Shown: piece after piece, positions 4,940 through 8,116 of the stretch
Layout: every line of letters starts with the position of its first letter
How positions within the stretch are numbered: the stretch's first letter is position 1
Source of the DNA: Candidatus Pacearchaeota archaeon
GTDB taxonomy: Archaea > Nanobdellota > Nanobdellia > Pacearchaeales > GW2011-AR1
Reading direction: 5' to 3'
DNA length: 8,116 nt
NCBI GenBank assembly: GCA_002688165.1
Contig: NZCB01000006.1
Location: 1 to 8,116 of the forward strand
Made by a program: the position numbers and the translations under genes
Notes under the pieces: generated by a model
Told to the model about the DNA's origin: nothing
Seen by the model: the letters and a program-made list of their open reading frames with translations, nothing else
Database searches by the model: none

Positions 4940-5869
4940 TTAATTTCCCACCTCAAACAACATTTCAAAAGGAGTTCCATACTTCCAATGGTTTGCATAC
5001 TCTAATTGTATTTTATGTCTTGAGAACAGACTAGAATCAATCTGTGCATGATATACGAAAGGAACAAACTTCTTAGAAAAGGTTTGTCTTATCAATTTCT
5101 TTTTTAATGGGTCTTTAGTTTCTCCCAACTCCTTAATTTCATGGATCCTAATATGTGGGGTTTTCATTTCATTAGAATACCACACACTAAACTTAACCCC
5201 TGCATTAATTAGATTGAGACATGTTTCAGTTGTTGCCGTTATACCTTTATTTTGATTTTCTAAATTATTCTCCTTCCATTCAACTTCAATACAAATTTCA
5301 TTATCTAAAATATACCTAGTATTATATTTGGGATTATAGTAATTATAAATTTCATCTTCTTCAAAATTATCCTTAGACATATGACAAACTTTCAAGTCAA
5401 CATGTTCAATAGATAATAGGTCCAGGAAATCCATACATTTTTTTTGTATTGGTGTCAAGTTTTGGAAGTCTGAAAAACTTTCTTCCTGGAATTCAATTCC
5501 ATTCTTTCCTTTAATCCAACAATCAAGACAAATCTTTGACCAGGACTTATCTTCTGAATATTCAAATAAGTTTGAACATTCTTGACAAATTTTAAAATAC
5601 TCAGGACCATATTCTTTCAAAAGCGTGATAGACTTCAAAAGTTTAAGGTCCTGAGAACATGAAAGACATAATTGAATTAAAGGGTATTTGGAATAAAAAT
5701 AATTGTCAGTATAGTATATTTTTTTATAAATTCTGCAACAACTGCACTTTCTTTTAATTACTCTTTCTTCCATGTCTGCAGTCATTTGGACCTTACAGTC
5801 TAAACACAAAACAGAACCATATGAAGAATAGACAAAAACTTCTTTAGAACAACCCTCACAAATTACCAT
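4940..5869 (-). CDS. Triple zinc-ribbon protein with possible divergent AEP primase domain, 309 aa
   Basis: The open frame begins at 5884. ATG 5869 is preferred because GAGGGTG lies a few bases upstream and the product then opens MVICEGC at a zinc ribbon. Residues 1-120 hold six Cys-x2-Cys knuckles (4/7, 22/25, 42/45, 68/71, 95/98 and 114/117), i.e. three four-Cys zinc ribbons. Residues about 190-309 contain CIEVEW (acidic pair Glu195, Glu197), SVWYSNEMKTPHIRIHE (His239) and an Asp near 278 before SLFSRHKIQLEYANHWKYGTPFE. The order acidic pair, x-x-His, acidic resembles the three catalytic motifs of archaeo-eukaryotic primases. That call is inferred from motif order and operon context. Alternative: a DNA-binding protein of unknown activity. 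Confidence 0.7.
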   Translation of the reverse strand: MVICEGCSKEVFVYSSYGSVLCLDCKVQMTADMEERVIKRKCSCCRIYKKIYYTDNYFYSKYPLIQLCLSCSQDLKLLKSITLLKEYGPEYFKICQECSNLFEYSEDKSWSKICLDCWIKGKNGIEFQEESFSDFQNLTPIQKKCMDFLDLLSIEHVDLKVCHMSKDNFEEDEIYNYYNPKYNTRYILDNEICIEVEWKENNLENQNKGITATTETCLNLINAGVKFSVWYSNEMKTPHIRIHEIKELGETKDPLKKKLIRQTFSKKFVPFVYHAQIDSSLFSRHKIQLEYANHWKYGTPFEMLFEVGN

Positions 5870-5987
5870 TAACCACACCCTCATTTAAAATTTCAAGATA
5901 TTTTTCTGATACTTCAAGATAGTTAATTTCAGGGTCATAGTCTTCCTGGATTATTTTCAAACATTTATCTCTAGTTAATCTTTTCAT
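5856..5987 (-). CDS. Hypothetical 43-aa protein
   Basis: ATG 5987 overlaps the end of the 55-aa RHH gene by 17 bases, and its TGA (5856-5858) overlaps the start of the zinc-ribbon gene, so it is embedded in a tightly overlapping operon. The product opens with basic MKRLTRDKCLKIIQED and then an acidic helix-like stretch (INYLEVSEKYLEIL). It is not recognised. Bidirectional overlap and absence of gaps support translation. Confidence 0.55.
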   Translation of the reverse strand: MKRLTRDKCLKIIQEDYDPEINYLEVSEKYLEILNEGVVNGNL

Positions 5988-6138
5988 TTTTGCAGTATTG
6001 TTTGTTTAAATGGTCTGAAATTATTTTTCTAACTAAAGAAGAAATTGACCTTCCCTCAATTTCTGCAACTTCTACAAGTTTATTTTTAAATTCAGGGTCA
6101 ACTTGAAATATTATATGTTGGTATTTTCTTTCTGTCAT
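5971..6138 (-). CDS. RHH transcriptional regulator, 55 aa, first gene of the replication operon
   Basis: Starts at ATG 6138. Strand KYQHIIFQVD, helix PEFKNKLVEVAEIEG, turn RSIS and helix SLVRKIISDHLNKQ form a complete ribbon-helix-helix domain with almost nothing else, typical of minimal CopG/Arc repressors. A TATA box (6161-6168, minus strand) lies about 27 bases upstream, so the mRNA is probably leaderless. As the first gene of the operon leading to the primase-like, SSB-like and helicase genes, and next to a 12-bp palindrome in the promoter (6143-6154), it is the best candidate autorepressor of replication. Confidence 0.78.
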   Translation of the reverse strand: MTERKYQHIIFQVDPEFKNKLVEVAEIEGRSISSLVRKIISDHLNKQYCKNEKIN

Positions 6139-6142
6139 GTAG

Positions 6143-6203
6143 TATTTTAAAATATAAATGAATATAAACCGATTTTTTCTAATAGGTAAGCAGGTGACAA
6201 AAA
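6143..6203. promoter_or_regulatory. Divergent promoter with palindrome and overlapping TATA boxes
   Basis: TATTTTAAAATA (6143-6154) is a perfect 12-bp palindrome next to the ATG of the RHH gene. AATATAAA occurs twice, 10 bases apart (6151-6158 and 6161-6168). Read on the minus strand, the outer copy is a TATA box 27 bases from ATG 6138. Read on the plus strand, it gives a start near 6190 for the 217-aa gene. AGGTGA at 6192-6197 is the Shine-Dalgarno site that selects the TTG start at 6204. Confidence 0.6.
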
Positions 6204-6857
6204 TTGAGGACTAATAAGGAAGTTTTGAAAGACATAACAAAAAATAAGGCAGGAATTAATATTTCCAGAAATCTCTTTCATAAGTATACAACTCAACCCC
6301 AGGTTACAAAAGAAGTTTATCCAAAACCACATAACCAAGTTAGAAGAAAGAAATATAAGAAAAATTTTGTTTTACCTCATGTTAACAAAAGATTTCAAGA
6401 ATGGAATAATCTAGGTTTTATTAGAAAGTCAAAACCACAAAAACAAAAGGTTTTTAGAAATGGAAAATATCACCAACAAACTTTTAAAAAAAGTATAATG
6501 AATTTAGAACCAATTTTTATTTATGCAAGTATTGAAAAGAATGTTATTTTTACTCCAGAAGAAAAGGAAGAATTGGAAAGACTATTTTCAGGAAATGCAA
6601 AAATAAAATATTATAATCCTTCTACCCATAAGACAACATTTGAAGAAGTCCCTAAGTTAAGGGAAAGAATTATTGATTATTGTCCCAGGGACAATGTAAT
6701 AAGTTCTTTCTTGAAGTTCTATACTTTTTATTTCATTCATGGAAGGAAAGGGAAATTGGGAACTATTAATTGGTTTCATATTTATAAAATGGGAAAACCA
6801 GAATTATGGGAAAGCATAGAAATAAAAATATTGAAAACTTTAGGAATTAGTAACTAG
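6204..6857 (+). CDS. Hypothetical 217-aa basic protein
   Basis: The only sizeable plus-strand gene of the element. An in-frame TGA at 6195-6197 limits it. The start is a TTG at 6204, six bases after AGGTGA; no ATG lies near the N-terminus. Residues 1-100 are very basic (Lys/Arg/Gln/Asn-rich, e.g. VRRKKYKKNF, KPQKQKVFRNGK), suggesting nucleic-acid binding or disorder. The second half is a mixed alpha/beta-looking domain (EPIFIYASIEKNVIFTPEEK ..., YCPRDNVISSFLKFYTFYF). I do not recognise it and see no catalytic motif. It could be an origin-binding, packaging or structural protein. It is transcribed away from the replication operon and followed 19 bases later by a 33-aa membrane peptide. Confidence 0.75.
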   Translation: MRTNKEVLKDITKNKAGINISRNLFHKYTTQPQVTKEVYPKPHNQVRRKKYKKNFVLPHVNKRFQEWNNLGFIRKSKPQKQKVFRNGKYHQQTFKKSIMNLEPIFIYASIEKNVIFTPEEKEELERLFSGNAKIKYYNPSTHKTTFEEVPKLRERIIDYCPRDNVISSFLKFYTFYFIHGRKGKLGTINWFHIYKMGKPELWESIEIKILKTLGISN

Positions 6858-6876
6858 ACATATAGAGAAGTTTATT

Positions 6877-6978
6877 ATGGTATTAAAAAGTCATTTTAAG
6901 GAATATTGGTTTTGGTATACATACTTTGGATTAGTTGCACTAACTACTATATTCCTGGGTGTGTTGTATCACCTATAA
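6877..6978 (+). CDS. 33-aa single-span membrane peptide
   Basis: ATG 6877 starts 19 bases after the 217-aa gene, with AGAGAAG upstream. The peptide has a short basic/aromatic N-terminus (MVLKSHFKEYWFWYTY) followed by a hydrophobic helix FGLVALTTIFLGVLY, a typical small membrane protein. It ends 12 bases before the tRNA 3' end, convergent with it. Role unknown; such peptides are common at the ends of virus and plasmid operons. Confidence 0.5.
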   Translation: MVLKSHFKEYWFWYTYFGLVALTTIFLGVLYHL

Positions 6979-6990
6979 CAAAAGACAAAA
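6979..6990 (-). terminator. T-rich terminator of tRNA-Thr
   Basis: The minus strand directly after the tRNA reads TTTTGTCTTTTG, with a further T from the discriminator base. This is the simple oligo-T type of archaeal terminator. Confidence 0.55.
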
Positions 6991-7064
6991 AGTCTCGAGT
7001 GAGGATTGAACTCACGACCTCGTCGTTACCAACGACGCACTCTAACCAACTGAGCTATCGAGAC
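6991..7064 (-). tRNA. tRNA-Thr (GGT anticodon)
   Basis: A complete 74-base cloverleaf. Acceptor GTCTCGA pairs with TCGAGAC, the D stem is GCTC/GAGT, and the anticodon stem CGTCG/CGACG holds loop TTGGTAA, anticodon GGT. The variable loop is AGGTC, the T stem GTGAG/CTCAC holds TTCAATC, and the discriminator is T. No intron and no encoded CCA. The second acceptor pair is T2:A71, whereas threonine tRNAs usually carry C2:G71, a ThrRS identity element in studied systems; the truncated copy next door does have G1-C2. A TATA box at 7088-7097 and a T-run after the 3' end complete the transcription unit. Confidence 0.96.
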
Positions 7065-7087
7065 ATGATTTCTAAAGATATAGTGAT

Positions 7088-7097
7088 TATTTAAATA
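7088..7097 (-). promoter_or_regulatory. TATA box for tRNA-Thr
   Basis: TATTTAAATA, centred about 28 bases upstream of the mature tRNA 5' end at 7064, is a textbook archaeal tRNA promoter position. Confidence 0.75.
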
Positions 7098-7108
7098 TGA
7101 CATAATAT

Positions 7109-7156
7109 CCCTGTATTACCAATGTAGTGCTCTAACCAGAACTGAGCTACCGTGGC
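7109..7156 (-). pseudogene. Decayed 5' half of a second tRNA-Thr (GGT)
   Basis: The minus strand reads acceptor GCCACGG, TA, D stem GCTC/GAGC with an 11-base D loop, A26, stem CTACA and loop TTGGTAA (anticodon GGT). It then gives TACAG where TGTAG is needed, followed by GGG and unrelated AT-rich DNA. The variable loop, T arm and 3' acceptor strand are missing, and no GCCACGG complement appears elsewhere in the window. It is therefore a tRNA remnant, truncated near the anticodon stem, directly upstream of the intact tRNA-Thr. Confidence 0.85.
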
Positions 7157-7218
7157 TTGTTAAATTAATATTAAGTTGTTTTAAGTAATTTGTTAAGTTT
7201 TTTAGTTATTAAGGGTGA

Positions 7219-7422
7219 TTATTCTTTAAATGGGGAATCTTCATCGATATCTTCTAGATTCTTAGTCTTTCCATTTTGTTGATCTTCATTATCTTCTTCA
7301 GGTTTCTTAATATAATCTTCTCTGTCATATGGGGGATTAAAGGGAACATTAAAATAACTACTTCCAAAACCTCCACTTTCTCCATATTCTCCCTTAAAAG
7401 GATCATTAACACGTCTAACCAT
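7219..7422 (-). CDS. Hypothetical 67-aa acidic protein
   Basis: Starts at ATG 7422, 27 bases from a TATA box (7445-7453), so the mRNA is probably leaderless. The first third is Gly/aromatic (GEYGESGGFGSSYFNVPFNPPYD) and the rest is highly acidic and probably disordered (KKPEEDNEDQQ ... LEDIDEDSPF). There is no recognisable domain and it is not membrane-associated. It probably belongs to the chromosome flank. The separate promoter and coherent composition make it credible, but no function can be assigned. Confidence 0.6.
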   Translation of the reverse strand: MVRRVNDPFKGEYGESGGFGSSYFNVPFNPPYDREDYIKKPEEDNEDQQNGKTKNLEDIDEDSPFKE

Positions 7423-7444
7423 TTTATTATGTTTAGTAATTTTG

Positions 7445-7453
7445 CTTTAAAAG
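7445..7453 (-). promoter_or_regulatory. TATA box for gene 7219-7422
   Basis: Minus-strand CTTTTAAAG is centred 27 bases before the ATG at 7422, consistent with a leaderless transcript. Confidence 0.6.
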
Positions 7454-7460
7454 TTTTTAG

Positions 7461-7563
7461 GTGAGAAAACGCCGCCCCTGCAAAATCTCACAAGTTCGAT
7501 TTTCAGGTACGACGTTTTCTGCGAAAGCCTTCAGCTTTTCTCAGAAGAAAACGCCGCCACTCG
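7461..7563. repeat. GC-rich structured intergenic repeat (copies 1 and 2)
   Basis: AGAAAACGCCGCC occurs at 7464-7476 and 7546-7558, the second extended by ACTCG to 7563. Between them, CGTTTTCT (7513-7520) pairs with AGAAAACG (7546-7553) around a nested GAAAGC/GCTTTTC stem (7523-7540), and GTGAGA (7461-7466) pairs with TCTCAC (7486-7491). The block is clearly more GC-rich than the surroundings and is non-coding. Copy 3 is at 7993-8011. Confidence 0.7.
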
Positions 7564-7577
7564 GAGAGTGGGCGGAG
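7546..7577 (-). terminator. Hairpin plus T-run downstream of gene 7607-7903
   Basis: On the minus strand CCGCCCACTC pairs with GAGTGGCGG (nine pairs, one bulge) around a 3-base loop (7563-7565) and is followed by TTTTCTTC. It starts about 30 bases after the stop of the 98-aa membrane gene. It looks like an intrinsic terminator, although archaeal termination usually needs only the T-run. Confidence 0.55.
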
Positions 7578-7606
7578 TTATTGTCAGTTTAAGGGTGGGA
7601 AATATC

Positions 7607-7903
7607 TTATAGATTATCAATAATTGACATAGATATGAAAAAAAGAACAAATCCGATTATTTGGAAAACAATGAATAAAACATTATCTAGTATTCTCTTC
7701 TTTGTTATTTTTTTGTTATTAACAAAAATCATAAATAACCCGGTTAAAACAAAAAATGGTAGAAGAATATAAAGTGCCATATCTAATGGAATGTTAGGTG
7801 GGGCGCCTTCCATAAAAAAACCAACAACCCAAAGAGTATATCTACCTATTATAACTCCAATAATTATTGCAATAGAGATTATCCACCTCGTTTTAATTTC
7901 CAT
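7607..7903 (-). CDS. Three-span membrane protein, 98 aa
   Basis: Starts at ATG 7903, about 25 bases from a TATA box (7925-7932), so the transcript is probably leaderless. Hydrophobic segments lie at about residues 8-31, 39-61 and 74-95. A basic loop (NNKKITKKR, residues 62-70) separates spans two and three and would be cytoplasmic by the positive-inside rule. There is no signature motif. Probably a chromosomal small membrane protein of unknown role; not related in sequence to the membrane genes at the left end. Confidence 0.7.
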   Translation of the reverse strand: MEIKTRWIISIAIIIGVIIGRYTLWVVGFFMEGAPPNIPLDMALYILLPFFVLTGLFMIFVNNKKITKKRILDNVLFIVFQIIGFVLFFISMSIIDNL

Positions 7904-7924
7904 ATCATTATGTAGTCTGAATCA

Positions 7925-7932
7925 TTTATAAA
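7925..7932 (-). promoter_or_regulatory. TATA box for gene 7607-7903
   Basis: TTTATAAA preceded on the minus strand by AAAAAG (BRE-like purines), centred about 25 bases from the ATG at 7903. Confidence 0.65.
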
Positions 7933-7992
7933 CTTTTTGAGATGGGAAACTGACATCAGGATTGCGATGAACATATAGGTTTATTTTTTGAT

Positions 7993-8068
7993 GAGAATAC
8001 GCCGCCACTCGCTCAGAAATTATAAATTTCTGATTGCTCAAAATCATAGATTTCTTCGCATAAGCGAA
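7993..8068. repeat. GC-rich intergenic repeat copy 3 with two stem-loops
   Basis: GAGAATACGCCGCCACTCG (7993-8011) repeats copies 1 and 2. It is followed by a perfect 9-bp stem TCAGAAATT-ATA-AATTTCTGA (8013-8033) and a 5-bp stem TTCGC-ATAA-GCGAA (8055-8068). No ATG-started gene is seen from 7904 to the window end. On the minus strand the region would fall at the 3' end of whatever lies beyond the window, so a terminator or structured RNA role is possible. Confidence 0.6.
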
Positions 8069-8116
8069 CCGAAAGTGTGGGTTAAATTCAAAATGGAGAA
8101 GATATAATCGCTTGTA

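Noticed and set aside
6147..6338. Minus-strand 63-aa ORF over the start of the 217-aa gene
   Set aside because: Antisense shadow crossing the divergent promoter; no promoter or domain of its own.
6906..7094. Plus-strand 62-aa ORF running through tRNA-Thr
   Set aside because: Translates the complement of a tRNA and overlaps the 33-aa gene in another frame.
7109..7156. Split tRNA-Thr 5' half as in Nanoarchaeum
   Set aside because: The 3' side of the anticodon stem is present but mismatched, there is no GC-rich joining sequence after position 37, and an intact tRNA-Thr(GGT) lies next to it.
7922..8116. A 64-codon frame, open at the window edge on the minus strand, ending in TGA at 7922
   Set aside because: Its Arg codons are CGA/CGG/CGC while neighbouring genes use AGA/AGG. 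It runs through the GC-rich repeat and two stem-loops and has no visible start. Probably non-coding, though a gene end from beyond the window cannot be excluded.
1..8116. CRISPR array or insertion-sequence ends
   Set aside because: No regularly spaced 25-40-base repeats and no transposase or paired terminal inverted repeats were seen.

Overview
The window looks archaeal, most likely from a small AT-rich DPANN-type genome (the lineage is an inference). Almost every gene has an archaeal TATA box about 25 bases before its start codon or start site. Several transcripts appear leaderless, internal operon genes carry GAGG/GGTG-type Shine-Dalgarno sites, and a complete tRNA-Thr(GGT) has the archaeal-type U at position 73. 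No bacterial -35/-10 promoters were seen.

Layout. (1) Bases 1-985, probable chromosome: two tandem minus-strand paralogous membrane-protein genes that share an 83-base promoter and N-terminus repeat; the first runs off the window. (2) Bases 984-6978, a compact accessory element: a small serine recombinase at its left end, four small genes dominated by ribbon-helix-helix (RHH) DNA-binding folds, an iteron-like inverted array, and then a replication cluster read leftwards. In transcription order the cluster is a 55-aa RHH protein, a 43-aa protein, a protein with three zinc ribbons and a possible divergent archaeo-eukaryotic primase domain, an 85-aa free-standing DnaG-type zinc ribbon, a 121-aa possible ssDNA-binding protein, and a 475-aa SF3/D5-type helicase. 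Two genes (217 aa of unknown function and a 33-aa membrane peptide) are read rightwards from a shared divergent promoter. (3) Bases 6979-8116, flank: tRNA-Thr, a decayed 5' half of a second tRNA-Thr, two small protein genes and a GC-rich structured intergenic repeat family.

How it may work together. The helicase, the putative primase and the iterons form a minimal self-replication module of the plasmid/virus type. The RHH proteins probably control transcription or copy number, and the recombinase provides integration, resolution or inversion. No capsid, terminase, toxin-antitoxin catalytic partner or CRISPR array is visible, so an integrated plasmid or a virus remnant is the best description. 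The ends of the element are not proven.

Genes too short for ordinary ORF calling were recovered at 1803-1910 (35 aa), 5856-5987 (43 aa), 5971-6138 (55 aa) and 6877-6978 (33 aa). The starts of the recombinase, the zinc-ribbon protein and the primase-like protein were moved inward because of Shine-Dalgarno positions or domain starts.
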